DNA of 64,000 nucleotides. Origin: Chitinophaga sp. Lineage in GTDB: Bacteria; Bacteroidota; Bacteroidia; Chitinophagales; Chitinophagaceae. Position numbers and translations under genes: made by a program. A model generated the notes under the pieces. That model worked only from the letters and a program-made list of their open reading frames with translations. It had not been told where the DNA came from and searched no databases. The stretch covers positions 1-64,000 of the forward strand of contig NZ_JAFAIX010000001.1 of NCBI RefSeq assembly GCF_019236475.1, given 5' to 3'. Positions within the stretch are counted from its first letter, which is position 1, and every line of letters starts with the position of its first letter. Below are positions 18,401-27,772 of this stretch, piece by piece.

Positions 18401-19687
18401 ATGTACAGCAAAAGTGAAAATCTTTTTGAGCAGGCGAAACGTGTAATCCCAGGCGGAGTAAACTCTCCCGTACGCGCATTCAAAAGTGTAGGCGGCACTC
18501 CCATCTTCATGGAACGTGCACAAGGTTCTTACATGTATGATGTTGACGGCAATAAATACGTCGATTATATTAATTCCTGGGGCCCAATGATCCTTGGCCA
18601 TGCGTATGAGCCAGTGGTGAAAGCCATCCAGGATTATGCCACCCGCTCTACTTCCTTCGGTGCTCCCACTGAACTGGAAACACGCATTGCTGAACTGATC
18701 ATCGGCATGGTTCCCAATATCGATATGATTCGTATGGTGAACTCCGGGACAGAAGCATGTATGACAGCCATTCGTATTGCTCGCGGTGTTACCGGCAAAA
18801 ATAAATTTATCAAATTTGAAGGTTGCTACCACGGACATGCAGATGCATTCCTCGTTAGCGCCGGCAGTGGCGTGGCCACCCTCGGTATCCAGGCGGTACC
18901 AGGTGTAACCACTTCCGTATCGCAAGATACCCTCACTGCACCGTATAACAACCTGCCTGCTGTACAACAACTGATCGCAGAAAACCCTGACCAGATCGCA
19001 GCCATCATCGTGGAACCTATCGCAGGTAACATGGGCTGTATCCTCCCTCAACCAGGATTCCTGGAAGGCTTGCGTCAACTCTGCGATGAAAATAATATCC
19101 TGCTCATTTTTGATGAGGTAATGACTGGTTTCCGCCTCGCTCGCGGTGGCGCCCAGGAATTACTTGGCATCCGTGCCGACCTCGTGACCTTCGGTAAAAT
19201 CATCGGTGGCGGTATGCCTGTTGGCGCCGTGGCTGGCCCTAGAGCCATCATGGAAAACCTGGCACCTGCCGGTAAAGTATATCAGGCTGGTACCCTCAGC
19301 GGTAACCCTATCGCGATGATAGCTGGTTATACCCTCCTGAATACACTGAATGAAAACCCGGTTATCTATCAGCAACTGCAAGAAAAAGCGACTTACCTTG
19401 TAAATGGTCTCCGTGAAGCATTTGGCGGCGCAGGCGTAGTACACCAGATCAACCAGATCGGATCTATGCTCAGTGCTCACTTCACCGAATATCCTATCAT
19501 CGATTTCGCATCTGCTTCTGCTGCCAATAATGAGCTGTTCAGAAAATTCTTCCATGCCATGCTGGAACGCGGTATTTATCTGCCTCCTTCTGCCTTCGAA
19601 AGCTGGTTCATGTGCAATGCACTGACCACCGAGGACCTGGATGCTACCATACAAGCCGCTAAATCGGCCATGCAGGCAATCAAATAG
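18401..19687 (+). CDS. hemL: Glutamate-1-semialdehyde 2,1-aminomutase
   Basis: This PLP enzyme turns glutamate-1-semialdehyde into 5-aminolevulinate, the product of step two (428 aa). The cofactor lysine is Lys266 in [27 protein letters not shown] at the N-terminus and [12 protein letters not shown] are family hallmarks. It is the last gene of the operon, 68 bases after hemB, and is followed by a clear terminator. Confidence 0.97.
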   Translation: MYSKSENLFEQAKRVIPGGVNSPVRAFKSVGGTPIFMERAQGSYMYDVDGNKYVDYINSWGPMILGHAYEPVVKAIQDYATRSTSFGAPTELETRIAELIIGMVPNIDMIRMVNSGTEACMTAIRIARGVTGKNKFIKFEGCYHGHADAFLVSAGSGVATLGIQAVPGVTTSVSQDTLTAPYNNLPAVQQLIAENPDQIAAIIVEPIAGNMGCILPQPGFLEGLRQLCDENNILLIFDEVMTGFRLARGGAQELLGIRADLVTFGKIIGGGMPVGAVAGPRAIMENLAPAGKVYQAGTLSGNPIAMIAGYTLLNTLNENPVIYQQLQEKATYLVNGLREAFGGAGVVHQINQIGSMLSAHFTEYPIIDFASASAANNELFRKFFHAMLERGIYLPPSAFESWFMCNALTTEDLDATIQAAKSAMQAIK

Positions 19688-19716
19688 TTAACAATTCAAT
19701 CCTTGTGCTGAGTGGT

Positions 19717-19751
19717 AAACCGTTTCATATTCCCATATGAAGCGGTTTTTT
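19717..19751 (+). terminator. Terminator of the hem operon
   Basis: AAACCGTTTCATAT (19717-19730) pairs with ATATGAAGCGGTTT (19735-19748) with one G-U pair, followed by further T residues. It closes the hemA-hemL unit and insulates the sigma factor gene downstream. Confidence 0.8.
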
Positions 19752-19861
19752 GTTGCCCGCACCTCTCTAAATCAATACTTTCTTATACTAAACTAACACT
19801 ATCTTAACCAACGTTATCTGCTAATGTAATTTTCATTATTTTGTTTGCAGTATTCCACCGC

Positions 19862-20431
19862 ATGATCGCTGTAACCAACTATACAGATAATGAGTTGCTG
19901 ACTCTACTCAAAAGTGACAGCAATCCCGCGTTTGTGGAAATATATAACCGATATTGGGCAGAACTCTATACCGCTGCCTACCGCCGCATCAAATCCAGAG
20001 AACTCGCAGAAGAAATAATACAAGACATCTTTACCAATCTCTGGATGAACCGACTCACCATCGATATACGACATTCTCTCCGATCATATCTACATACTTC
20101 TATCCGCAATGCGGTACTTAACCACCTGGAAAAAGAAGAAGTCCGCGAACGCTGGAAAGCATACCTGAAAGCCCTCTCCAGCGATAGCGACGATTCCCTA
20201 GAGGAAATCATTGCCTCCAATGACCTGTCGGCCCTCGTAGAAAAAGAAGTGGAAAAACTCCCCCTTAAATGCCGGGAGGTATATCAACTCAGCAGAAAAG
20301 AACATTTACCTAATAAAGAAATTGCTGCTAGGCTCCATATTTCAGAAAAAACCGTGGAAAGTCATCTGACCAAAGCCTTGAAAACATTGAAATTGCAACT
20401 GAAAGACGGCCTGCTCTCCCTCCTGCTATAA
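19862..20431 (+). CDS. ECF sigma factor of the FecI/SusCD-linked type
   Basis: This is an RNA polymerase sigma-70 factor of the extracytoplasmic family (189 aa). Region 2 spans about residues 25-90 (AFVEIYNRYWAELYTAAYRR, EIIQDIFTNLW). Region 4 spans about 130-180 (CREVYQLSRKEHLPNKEIAA, SEKTVESHLTKALK). The ATG at 19862 gives MIAVTNYTDNELL, and a TTG at 19841 in frame was not used. It is followed by a FecR anti-sigma gene and a SusC receptor with a signalling domain, so it most likely activates that receptor operon when ligand binds. Confidence 0.93.
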   Translation: MIAVTNYTDNELLTLLKSDSNPAFVEIYNRYWAELYTAAYRRIKSRELAEEIIQDIFTNLWMNRLTIDIRHSLRSYLHTSIRNAVLNHLEKEEVRERWKAYLKALSSDSDDSLEEIIASNDLSALVEKEVEKLPLKCREVYQLSRKEHLPNKEIAARLHISEKTVESHLTKALKTLKLQLKDGLLSLLL

Positions 20432-20498
20432 TTTTTTTTAGTCCCGACTCAGGGATACCTTCCATTCACCTGTCTTTATTCATAAGGACCTTTACGTT

Positions 20499-21500
20499 AT
20501 GAATAAATACGAAATTCCACCACCGGATCTAATACGGCGTTTCCTCAACGATACCTGTACGGATCAAGAAAAAAACGAAGTACTGCAATGGTACGCAGCC
20601 TGGGAACAGGAGGAAGATCCCCTGCAACAGCTCCCAGCAGCCGATTTGCAGGCACTCCGGCAAAAAATGCTCTCGGGTATACAACTACGTATACAACAGC
20701 TTTCAATGCCCGTTACGATCCCTGTAACACCTAAGCCTGTGTTCAAATGGGTACGGTATGCTGCTGCAAGTGCCGCCGCTGTGGCCTTGCTGATAGTGGG
20801 TATCAGTAAATACAGCGCTCACTATAGCCCGGCACCAACCATGGTAGTACATGAAATCCTGCAAAATAACTCCAGTACTATTCGCACTTTCAAACTGGAT
20901 GATGGCAGTATTGTATGGCTGAAACCTGGCGCCACACTTATCGCAGCAGAAGAATTCGGGAGCAAAAACCGAAACCTTCGCCTCACAGGGGAAGCCTATT
21001 TCGATGTAGCCACCAATACGAAACTGCCCTTCCGCGTCAGCAACAGATTCCTGACCACAGAGGTATTAGGCACCAGTTTCAGTATGAAAGAAACCGCCTC
21101 TAATGCAGAAGTAACAGTATTCTCAGGGAAAGTAGCCGTACGCCGCTTGCAACAAAATGCAGCAGCAACCACCGTACTGCCACACCAAAAAGCCAGTATA
21201 CCAGCCGCTAGTCAACCAATTCAACTGGTCAATATAGACGCCACCACTCCCGATATTTGGGAAAGATGTGAACTTAATTTCAATAATTCAACCATAGACG
21301 AAATCAGTAAGGCACTAAACAAACGATTCCAAGTAAATATTATCATCCAAGACAGTACGATCGCTCGTTATACGTTAAAAGCAGACTTCTCAGGAATGCA
21401 CCTACCAGCTATCCTAGATATGATGCACAAGGCAGTAAATATCAACTATTCCATTAACGGTCAGGAAATAATACTACAGCAACCATCATCACAACACTAA
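20499..21500 (+). CDS. FecR family anti-sigma factor
   Basis: This inner-membrane regulator (333 aa) holds the ECF sigma factor in check and relays a signal from the outer-membrane receptor. The cytoplasmic part is about residues 1-80. One membrane helix covers about 84-103 (AAASAAAVALLIVGISKY). The periplasmic FecR domain is about 115-215 (RTFKLDDGSIVWLKPGATL, LTGEAYFDVA), followed by a DUF4974/STN-like domain (ELNFNNSTIDEISKALNKRF). It follows the sigma gene by 67 bases. Confidence 0.95.
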   Translation: MNKYEIPPPDLIRRFLNDTCTDQEKNEVLQWYAAWEQEEDPLQQLPAADLQALRQKMLSGIQLRIQQLSMPVTIPVTPKPVFKWVRYAAASAAAVALLIVGISKYSAHYSPAPTMVVHEILQNNSSTIRTFKLDDGSIVWLKPGATLIAAEEFGSKNRNLRLTGEAYFDVATNTKLPFRVSNRFLTTEVLGTSFSMKETASNAEVTVFSGKVAVRRLQQNAAATTVLPHQKASIPAASQPIQLVNIDATTPDIWERCELNFNNSTIDEISKALNKRFQVNIIIQDSTIARYTLKADFSGMHLPAILDMMHKAVNINYSINGQEIILQQPSSQH

Positions 21501-21520
21501 TCGCATAATAGGATAAAAAA

Positions 21521-21551
21521 TGCCCGGAGGTGGTACCAGCACCCCCAGGCA
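21521..21551 (+). promoter_or_regulatory. Hairpin in the susC leader
   Basis: TGCCCGGAGGTG (21521-21532) pairs with CACCCCCAGGCA (21540-21551) with two non-Watson-Crick positions, around a GTACCAG loop. It sits between the fecR stop and the susC start with no T run, so it is more likely an mRNA-processing or stability element that separates regulator from receptor expression than a terminator. Confidence 0.5.
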
Positions 21552-21630
21552 CAACAGAAACTTACCTGCAAAAACAGGTAACAGTATCCATTATGTCTCA
21601 TTTAAATCGCGAAATGAAACAATTAAATCT

Positions 21631-24600
21631 ATGAAATTTCATTTACAATTTCTTTCAAGACTACCCATCGTTATGAAAATAACACTGAGTCAAATTTGCC
21701 TGGTTTTTCTATTCACAGGTGTGACTTATGCCAATACCTCAAAGGGTCAGACGGTATTGGAGAAAACTGTCACTGTGAACGCCGGCGCCAATAACCTGGG
21801 CAACCTGCTTAATTCCCTGGAGAAAACAGTTCCAGTGAAGTTTGTTTATAGCCGTGATTTCGTTCCGGTCGACAAACAAGTGAATGTAGAGTCCAAACAG
21901 TGGACACTCTCCGCACTGCTCAATAAACTGCTCCAGCCAGAAGGCATCACCTACGAGCTTTCCAACGGTATGATCGTGCTGACGCAAAGAAAAAATGACA
22001 CCGAAACAAATAAAGTAACTACCATGGCTACACGCGCCATTCCTGTAATGGGCCGTGTAATGGACGCTACCGGCAATCCATTGCCAGGCGTGGCTATCAT
22101 GCTGAAAGGAACTAGCAAAGGCGCCGTTTCTGATCCAAATGGTGAATATAGATTTGAAGTGCCTGATGCCAATGGTATCATCGTCTTTAAACTCATGGGC
22201 TATGTAACACAGGAAATGTCTGTAGCCGCAGCCTCCGGCAACATCGTGCTCGCGCAGAATACGACCAACATCAACGAGGTGGTTGTCGTAGGTTACGGTA
22301 CGCAGAAGAAAGTAAGCGTAACCGGCGCGATTGCCAGCGTCGGCACAAAAGAATTATTACAAACACCTTCCTCCAATCTAAGCAACTCCCTCGTAGGCCG
22401 CCTGCCTGGGCTTATCGCTACCAATACCAGCGGTAAACCCGGCAGTGGCTCGAGTATCTCTATCAGAGGTAAAAGTACCTTCGGTAATAACGATGCGCTG
22501 ATTGTGGTAGATGGCGTGGTACGCCCCTTCGATCAACTAGACCCTAACGAAGTAGAATCAGTAACCATCCTGAAAGACGCGGCCGCAGCGGCCGTATATG
22601 GTGCTCGTGCTGCCAACGGCGTTATCCTAGTAACCACCCGCAGAGGACATACCGGAAAACCGCGGTTTAATTACTCCGGTTATGAGGGACTGCAAATGCC
22701 AACCAGATACCCTAAACTGCTGAATGCTTACGAGTACGCACAAACGAACAATGCTGCCCGTATCAACGCCGGCCAAGACCCTAACAATCCGCAATATTCA
22801 TCGCTGTTCTATACAGACGCTCAAATGGCGGACTTCAAAAGCGGCAAAGTGGGCACCGACTGGTACGCAGCATCTTTCAAAAAGAATTCCCTGCAATCCC
22901 AGCACAACCTAACAGTAGACGGCGGTACTGAAAATATTAAATATTTCTTCTCTGCCGGATACCTGAACCAACAAGGGATGTACGATAATATTTCGTTTAC
23001 CCGTTACAGTTTTAGGTCTAACGTAGACGCACGTATTAACAAGCGCTTCTCCATCAGTGTAGATGTAGACGGCAGATTAGGCAAGAACACTAGCCCTGAA
23101 TTCTCAGATGCTACCATCTTCGGCCACGTGATCCGCCAGAAGCCCGTTTTCAATGCCTATAACCCTGACGGTACTCCGAAAAACACCACCGGCGAACATC
23201 CTGTGGAAGAAATCAGAAGTAAAGGTTATATGCGCAATGAACTGGCTTCTTTCTTTGGTACTATCAGCTTCAAACATGAGCTGGACTTCATCACCAAAGG
23301 TTTAAACTTCACCGGTAAAATGAACTATAACCGCAACACCAACTTCAAAAAAGAATTTGATGTGCCTTATAACATGTACGATGAAGATGCCAACGGTAAT
23401 ATCATTTACACCAAAACGGTTGGTAAAAACCTCACTAAAACTGAGTTGTCCCAGGGCATGGAACAAAACGGTGGCACCACTATCAACCTGGCATTAAACT
23501 ATGCGCGTGATTTTGGTAAACATCATATCGGCGGATTACTCTTATACGAACAATATACCAGTCGCGCTGATACTTTCAGTGCTTACAGAACCAATTTTCC
23601 AAGTAACCTGGTAGATGAACTCGGTGCTGGTGGCGCTATCGATAAAAACAACGATGGTTCTGCCGCGGAAACAGGCCGCCTCAGCTACGTAGGAAGAATC
23701 CATTACGATTACGATACTAAATACCTGGCGGAAGTCTCTTTCCGCTATGATGGCTCCGAAAATTTCCCTCCAGGCAAAAGATTCGGTTTCTTCCCGGCTG
23801 CATCACTCGGCTGGCGCATTTCTGAAGAGTCTTTCTTCAAAAACGCCAGCAGCCTGCATTTCATCGAAAACCTGAAAATCCGTGGCTCCTACGGTTTGCT
23901 GGGTAACGACAGAATCGGACCTTTCCAATATAACCAGTATTACAGCTTCGATAAACCAGCAGTATTCGACGGAAAAGTAGACCAGTCTATCGTTTACGGT
24001 GTATATCCTAATCCAAATGTTACCTGGGAGAAAGCCAGAACTACCGATATCGGCATCGAAGGTTCTATGTTCAAGGGTAAACTGGGCTTTGAAGCAGATT
24101 ACTTCTACAAACGTACTTCTGATATCCTCCGTCAGCGTACCCTCTCTATTCCAGGCACTTTCGGCCGTACCCTGCCGGATGAAAACTACGCAATAGTAGA
24201 TAACACTGGCTTCGAAGTATCGCTGAGCACCACCGGTAACATCGGAAAATTAAACTACTTCATTAAAGCGAATGGTAGCTATGCGCACAATACAGTAATC
24301 GTACTGGATGAAGCGGACAACACGCCTTTCTATCTGAAACGTAAAGGCAAACCAATTGACTATATAACCGGACTCGTGTCTGATGGCCTGTTCCAGAGCA
24401 ATAAAGATGTGTATAGCAATCCAATGCAGTACGGTAAAAATATCGCTAAACCTGGCGATATCAAGTACAAAGACCTGAATGGCGACGGTATCATTGACGA
24501 CTACGATAATACCGTGCTTTCTTACAACGGTACTACGCCTAAAGTAATTCTGGGCTTATACATGAATGCTAACTGGAAAAATTTCGATCTCGGCATCCTC

Positions 24601-25008
24601 TTCCAGGGCGCGTTTATGAGCAATGTTATGCTCACCGGCACCGGCAGAAATATGTTTGATACGGGTGGTGGTTCCAACAGCTTCGCCTACCTGCTCGACT
24701 ACTGGACGCCCACAAATACTACTGCTAAATATCCAAGAGCATATCTCGATAAACAATCCAATAACGATAGAGATTCCGATTTCTGGTTGAAAAAAACCGG
24801 ATATGTGCGTCTGAAATCTTTCGAGCTGGGCTATACATTCCCTAAAAACCTGATCCGTAATATCGAACGTTTACGCATATACGCTTCTGGTCTGAATGTA
24901 TTCACCATCGATCAGTTCAAATTATTCGATCCTGAATCCACTGCTGGTAAAGGCGCTTACTATCCTCAACAGAAGAGCTTTAACCTGGGTGTAAACTTAA
25001 CCTTCTAA
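21631..25008 (+). CDS. SusC/RagA TonB-linked outer-membrane receptor with STN domain
   Basis: This outer-membrane importer (1125 aa) works with SusD and TonB. After a signal region (about residues 15-37, KITLSQICLVFLFTG) comes an STN domain (about 47-125), the part that talks to FecR. A carboxypeptidase-like CNA domain follows (about 135-205), then the SusC signature NEVVVVGYGTQKK, the plug (GRLPGLIATNTSGKPGSGSS, ILKDAAAAAVYGARAANGVI) and a beta barrel ending in Phe (NLGVNLTF). The ATG at 21631 was chosen. One at 21673 would also leave a signal peptide, while an upstream ATG at 21520 would place 37 odd residues in front. The STN domain plus sigma/FecR genes indicate ligand-induced expression. 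Confidence 0.95.
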   Translation: MKFHLQFLSRLPIVMKITLSQICLVFLFTGVTYANTSKGQTVLEKTVTVNAGANNLGNLLNSLEKTVPVKFVYSRDFVPVDKQVNVESKQWTLSALLNKLLQPEGITYELSNGMIVLTQRKNDTETNKVTTMATRAIPVMGRVMDATGNPLPGVAIMLKGTSKGAVSDPNGEYRFEVPDANGIIVFKLMGYVTQEMSVAAASGNIVLAQNTTNINEVVVVGYGTQKKVSVTGAIASVGTKELLQTPSSNLSNSLVGRLPGLIATNTSGKPGSGSSISIRGKSTFGNNDALIVVDGVVRPFDQLDPNEVESVTILKDAAAAAVYGARAANGVILVTTRRGHTGKPRFNYSGYEGLQMPTRYPKLLNAYEYAQTNNAARINAGQDPNNPQYSSLFYTDAQMADFKSGKVGTDWYAASFKKNSLQSQHNLTVDGGTENIKYFFSAGYLNQQGMYDNISFTRYSFRSNVDARINKRFSISVDVDGRLGKNTSPEFSDATIFGHVIRQKPVFNAYNPDGTPKNTTGEHPVEEIRSKGYMRNELASFFGTISFKHELDFITKGLNFTGKMNYNRNTNFKKEFDVPYNMYDEDANGNIIYTKTVGKNLTKTELSQGMEQNGGTTINLALNYARDFGKHHIGGLLLYEQYTSRADTFSAYRTNFPSNLVDELGAGGAIDKNNDGSAAETGRLSYVGRIHYDYDTKYLAEVSFRYDGSENFPPGKRFGFFPAASLGWRISEESFFKNASSLHFIENLKIRGSYGLLGNDRIGPFQYNQYYSFDKPAVFDGKVDQSIVYGVYPNPNVTWEKARTTDIGIEGSMFKGKLGFEADYFYKRTSDILRQRTLSIPGTFGRTLPDENYAIVDNTGFEVSLSTTGNIGKLNYFIKANGSYAHNTVIVLDEADNTPFYLKRKGKPIDYITGLVSDGLFQSNKDVYSNPMQYGKNIAKPGDIKYKDLNGDGIIDDYDNTVLSYNGTTPKVILGLYMNANWKNFDLGILFQGAFMSNVMLTGTGRNMFDTGGGSNSFAYLLDYWTPTNTTAKYPRAYLDKQSNNDRDSDFWLKKTGYVRLKSFELGYTFPKNLIRNIERLRIYASGLNVFTIDQFKLFDPESTAGKGAYYPQQKSFNLGVNLTF

Positions 25009-26627
25009 TGCTGTCCAATATGAAGTCAAATAGATATATCGCATCGCTGCTAGTGGCAGTGCTGCTTTCCTCTTGCACGAGGATCCTGGATAAAAATAGT
25101 CTCAACCAAGTTGACTCAGATGCCGTATGGAAAGACGAAAATCTCACCAGATTATTCCTCAATAACATCTACGCCAACAGACCCGGTTTCGATAACGGGA
25201 ATCCTCCTATTCAGGATAATATTTGTGATGAGACACGTGTTGCTGGAACCACCGGCAACTCATTCAATGTTATTTACGGAGCCTGGACTTCTTCGTCCAA
25301 CTATTTTGATTACTGGGCTTATGCAGATGTCAGGAAGGCGAATGAATTCATTCTGGGTATAACAACGAAGTCTACTTTAAGGGATGCGCTAAAGAATCAA
25401 TACCTGGGCGAAGCTAAATTCCTCCGTGCTATCACCTACTTCGATATGGTGAAAAGATATGGCGGAGTGCCTATTATCACCACGCCGCAGGATATCAATG
25501 ATAACCTGCTGGTAAAAAGAAATACCATCGATGAATGCTTCCAGTTTATTGTGAAGGAATGTGACGAAGCAGCAGCCCTCTTACCTGATAAAGGTAAAAC
25601 GCAGAATGGTCGCGCTACACGTGGCGCCGCCCTGGCACTCAAATCCAGAGCTTTGCTGTTCTATGCTAGCCAATTGTACAATACCCAAAATGACCTAGCT
25701 CGCTGGGAAGCCGCTGCGCAAGCTGCTAAAGCAGTAATGGATCTGAAACAATACACCCTCTGGGCAGATGTACGTCGTATCATGCTGGATAAAAGCAATG
25801 ATGAGGTAATTTTCGAAGTACAATACAGCAAACCAGATAAAGAACATGGTTGGGATGCACAGGCCAAACCTTTGTCTATCGCCAATGGTATCGGTCCAAA
25901 ACGCTGCCCTTTACAAGAACTCGTAGATGCGTTCCCGATGGCAAATGGCCTCGGCATTTCGCAAGCTGGCAGTGGTTACGATCCCAACAATCCATATGTA
26001 AACAGGGATAAACGTTTCTATGCTGCGATCGTCTACAATGGCTCCGATTATTGCGGCCGTACGCAATACACCAATGTGGAAGACCCTGATGGCATCGGTA
26101 AAAACTTCTGTACGAACACCGGTTACTATCAACGTAAAGGTGTAGATGAAACAAACAAAGGTTACAGCTCTGGAAAAGGTAGCGATCAAAACTGGATTGA
26201 GATCCGTTATGCAGAAATTCTGCTGAACTATGCAGAAGCCCGCAACGAAGCTACTGGCCCGGATGCAACGGTGAATAGCGCACTGAATACGCTTCGCGCC
26301 CGTGCAGGCATTTCCAATCCGCTGGGGACGAATATCAGCCAGGATTCCATGCGCAACCTGATCCGCAACGAACGCTATGTGGAATTATGCATCGAAATGA
26401 AAAGATATTGGGATCTCAAAAGATGGAAAATCGCCGACAGACCTGATGTGCTCAATGGTAGAAAATATACGGGTATGAAGATCTCTAAATTGGGTACCGG
26501 ATGGAAATATGACAGAGTAGTGGTAGACACGAAACCCACTGTCTTCCTGCCTTTCATGTATTATATGCCGATTCCGTTCAATGAACTGATCAAAAACGCC
26601 AACCTGATCCAAAATGATGGCTGGTAA
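25008..26627 (+). CDS. SusD/RagB family ligand-binding lipoprotein
   Basis: This surface lipoprotein (539 aa) is the lid and binding partner of SusC. It has a lipobox (VLLSSC), TPR-type helices in the middle (LGEAKFLRAITYFDMVKRYG is the SusD hallmark) and the C-terminal block IRNERYVELCIEMKRYWDLK. The ATG overlaps the susC stop (TAATG), so translation is coupled. The ligand is unknown, as no glycoside hydrolase, peptidase or sulfatase gene is linked. Confidence 0.95.
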   Translation: MLSNMKSNRYIASLLVAVLLSSCTRILDKNSLNQVDSDAVWKDENLTRLFLNNIYANRPGFDNGNPPIQDNICDETRVAGTTGNSFNVIYGAWTSSSNYFDYWAYADVRKANEFILGITTKSTLRDALKNQYLGEAKFLRAITYFDMVKRYGGVPIITTPQDINDNLLVKRNTIDECFQFIVKECDEAAALLPDKGKTQNGRATRGAALALKSRALLFYASQLYNTQNDLARWEAAAQAAKAVMDLKQYTLWADVRRIMLDKSNDEVIFEVQYSKPDKEHGWDAQAKPLSIANGIGPKRCPLQELVDAFPMANGLGISQAGSGYDPNNPYVNRDKRFYAAIVYNGSDYCGRTQYTNVEDPDGIGKNFCTNTGYYQRKGVDETNKGYSSGKGSDQNWIEIRYAEILLNYAEARNEATGPDATVNSALNTLRARAGISNPLGTNISQDSMRNLIRNERYVELCIEMKRYWDLKRWKIADRPDVLNGRKYTGMKISKLGTGWKYDRVVVDTKPTVFLPFMYYMPIPFNELIKNANLIQNDGW

Positions 26628-26678
26628 GCCCGAGCGACTTTCGTCTCCCATTATTCAACTCTTAAACACATTTTTCAT

Positions 26679-27101
26679 ATGTATAAATACTTAATAGCTG
26701 CTTTTCTGTTTATTACTGTCTATGCTTGCTCTAAGGCAGATGATCAGCCTATTGGCGCCAAAAGCGATCAGGCGCTGGTACAAGACGTTTCTGTAACCGA
26801 CTCCCTGCAAAACGATGTGATCGCCACGAAGTCGGTTCCGAAAATAGTGACAGATCCTATTTCCAATGTGGAAAAGCTGGATCAACCCACTAATCCGCTG
26901 GTCATCACCGTTACACTGAAACCAGGAACAGATATTAAAAATATCAATGTACGCTTTACGCTGTCGTCTCAATCCAAATATGCGAAAGTATCGCCGGCAT
27001 TGGGTCATATGGGCGATTACAGCGCTGGTGGCAACTATACCGTGACCTCCCAAAGCGGAAAAAATGTCAATGTATATGCTTTAGTAATAAAAGGGTCATA
27101 G
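26679..27101 (+). CDS. Small lipoprotein linked to susCD, unknown function
   Basis: The product (140 aa) has a lipoprotein signal (FITVYACSK). A polar linker follows, then a C-terminal domain of about 60 residues predicted to be beta-rich (PLVITVTLKPGTDIKNINVR, GNYTVTSQSGKNVNVYALV). It starts 52 bases after susD on the same strand and is probably the last gene of the sigma-controlled operon. Extra surface lipoproteins that bind the same ligand commonly follow susCD, and that role is inferred here. No named domain was recognised. Confidence 0.75.
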   Translation: MYKYLIAAFLFITVYACSKADDQPIGAKSDQALVQDVSVTDSLQNDVIATKSVPKIVTDPISNVEKLDQPTNPLVITVTLKPGTDIKNINVRFTLSSQSKYAKVSPALGHMGDYSAGGNYTVTSQSGKNVNVYALVIKGS

Positions 27102-27120
27102 AAAGCTGAAATCTACTGCC

Positions 27121-27151
27121 TGTCGTGCCTGCCCGCTGGGCAGGCGCGATA
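27121..27151. repeat. REP-like palindrome (CTGCCC/GGGCAG family)
   Basis: GCCTGCCC and GGGCAGGC pair around GCT, and the flanks extend the stem with G-U pairs. The same core recurs at 33678-33708, 39703-39727 and 59025-59053, so it is a dispersed intergenic repeat. It lies after the susCD lipoprotein gene and may also serve as its terminator. Confidence 0.7.
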
Positions 27152-27230
27152 CAGCCTACTTTTTATTTGTGCAAATACCATTCACCACAATCGCCACAAA
27201 AAATTAGGCATAATCCATTATTTTTGTGAG

Positions 27231-27647
27231 ATGTTGAAGGTCCGCTATATACTGTCACTGGTGCTACTGCTGTGTTTACAGCTAGCTGCCAGCGCACGTG
27301 TACATACGCACCAGAAAGCACCGCTCACGCTGTTCCAACAGATAGATCAGGAAGAAGCACAGGAAGAATACTTCGAAAATCTCATCGAACGACTGCACCT
27401 AAAAACAGATCTCGATGAAGATGATATTCCTGATTCGCTTCATGCCACCAGGAGCACACGCAAAACCAAATATTATCTTTCTGCTACTAACCAACAAAGC
27501 AGCATTGCCAACCGTATCACTTACATCGATACGGATGGCATTGCGGAAAGTATTTACTTCTCTCCGCTAAAAACTGGCAGATACTTGCCAGGCAAGTCTT
27601 TCCGGCCAGCATATTACTCCTTCCTATTCCGCTTCACCCCTTTTTGA
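27231..27647 (+). CDS. Secreted protein of unknown function
   Basis: The product (138 aa) begins with a signal peptide (VRYILSLVLLLCLQLAASA). An acidic, helical segment follows (FQQIDQEEAQEEYFENLIER), then a tail rich in Tyr, Ser and Phe that ends in FLFRFTPF. It contains no cysteine outside the signal region and no motif I recognise. It precedes the RND efflux operon by about 125 bases and might be cotranscribed with it, but nothing shows a functional link. Confidence 0.6.
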   Translation: MLKVRYILSLVLLLCLQLAASARVHTHQKAPLTLFQQIDQEEAQEEYFENLIERLHLKTDLDEDDIPDSLHATRSTRKTKYYLSATNQQSSIANRITYIDTDGIAESIYFSPLKTGRYLPGKSFRPAYYSFLFRFTPF

Positions 27648-27772
27648 GTACAGCCATTTTTCGTTTAGCCTGTAATAGGCCACTATTGCCAGCCGTGCAA
27701 ACGGTTTGTGCATTGCTATTTGCTGTATTTAAAAAATAATTTGCCGTCAGGACGGCACAATAACTTATTGCT

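Noticed and set aside
18380..19078. 232-codon minus-strand frame opposite hemL
   Set aside because: Shadow of hemL; no family resemblance.
20432..20498. Terminator between the sigma factor and fecR genes
   Set aside because: Only a four-base TCCC/GGGA stem lies there and the T run precedes it, so it would not stop transcription.
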